Below are positions 6,815-6,951 of a stretch of 6,951 nucleotides of DNA, one piece after another. The stretch's first letter is position 1. Every line of letters begins with the position of its first letter. The translations under genes and the position numbers were made by a program. The DNA is from Sedimentisphaerales bacterium (GTDB lineage Bacteria; Planctomycetota; Phycisphaerae; Sedimentisphaerales; SM23-30), in contig DAOWAK010000065.1 of assembly GCA_030634605.1 (NCBI GenBank), positions 1 to 6,951 of the forward strand. Reading direction: 5' to 3'. The notes beneath the pieces were generated by a model. The model was given only the letters and a program-made list of their open reading frames with translations. It was not told where the DNA came from and did no database searches.

Positions 6815-6948
6815 TAGTTCCTGTTGCGGAAAACGTTTATTTGTCATTCCCGCGCAAGCGGGAATCCAGAATATTGCACAAAACCGCTGTTTCGGGCCAC
6901 TGGACCCCCGCTTTCGCGGGGGTGACAGTCTTTCCGCAACAGGTACTA
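6815..6948. repeat. 134-bp nested inverted-repeat element with paired GC-rich hairpins
   Basis: Outer arms 6815-6832 and 6931-6948 are inverted repeats matching 17 of 18 bases, with core CCTGTTGCGGAAA. Inside are two facing copies of a 28-base unit. The first, beginning TGTCATTCCCGCG and ending CGGGAATCCAG, occupies roughly 6842-6868. The second is its reverse complement near 6900-6927. Each copy is a hairpin by itself: ATTCCCGC-GCAA-GCGGGAAT (6846-6865) and ACCCCCGC-TTTC-GCGGGGGT (6904-6923). The two copies differ by AT versus GC pairs that change on both sides of the stem. The ATTCCCGCG...CGGGAATCCAG motif belongs, from memory, to a widespread class of intergenic palindromes of REP or MITE type. 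The element ends 3 bp before the window edge, so flanking duplications cannot be judged on that side. A further GT2-gene promoter may lie beyond it. Confidence 0.82.
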
Positions 6949-6951
6949 GTA

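Larger units (their letters stand above)
6620..6951. other. Gene-free region upstream of the GT2 gene
   Basis: No credible gene lies here on either strand. The stretch contains the GT2 ribosome binding site, the 161-bp palindrome, a 9-bp spacer (6806-6814) and the 134-bp nested inverted repeat. I found no convincing -35/-10 pair for the GT2 gene, so its promoter is either inside one of the elements or outside the window. Confidence 0.75.

Noticed and set aside
6620..6951. Insertion sequence with transposase
   Set aside because: No open frame of transposase size or sequence exists in the stretch; the elements are non-coding.

Overview
This window is a bacterial cell-surface polysaccharide (glycan) assembly locus. 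It holds five glycosyltransferase genes, plus an intergenic end made of two elaborate palindromic repeats. I see no transposase, phage gene, CRISPR array, tRNA or rRNA.

Layout. Bases 2-961 (+) encode a GT-B glycosyltransferase whose 5' end lies outside the window. It runs head-on into four genes on the minus strand. In their direction of transcription these are: a polyprenyl-phosphate-hexose-synthase-like GT2 enzyme with C-terminal membrane helices (6619-5627); a large multi-spanning GT-C (ArnT/PMT-like) transferase (5484-3289); a GT4 glycosyltransferase (3235-2120); and a second GT4-type glycosyltransferase (2108-987, or from a TTG at 2123). The last two are tightly coupled. A 142-bp gap between the first two holds a short AT-rich repeat cluster. 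The final 332 bp (6620-6951) have no gene and consist almost entirely of two adjacent inverted-repeat elements.

How the genes may work together (inference). The GT2 protein probably loads a sugar onto a polyprenyl phosphate at the inner face of the membrane. The GT-C protein has the architecture of enzymes that use such lipid-linked sugars on the outer face. The three GT-B enzymes would add nucleotide-sugar-derived residues to a growing glycan in the cytoplasm. No flippase, polymerase or sugar-nucleotide synthesis gene is in view, so the glycan cannot be named.

Organism. G+C is roughly half. Shine-Dalgarno sequences are absent or weak except before the GT2 gene. C exceeds G on the plus strand in sampled segments of genes on both strands. 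The repeat types are ones I associate from memory with environmental, often uncultivated bacteria. This would fit a Planctomycetota/PVC-type or similar Gram-negative-like bacterium, but the sequence does not prove the phylum.

The least ordinary parts are the two palindromic elements at 6645-6805 and 6815-6948. The first overlaps the longest possible reading of the GT2 gene and would create a false N-terminus if the wrong start were chosen.
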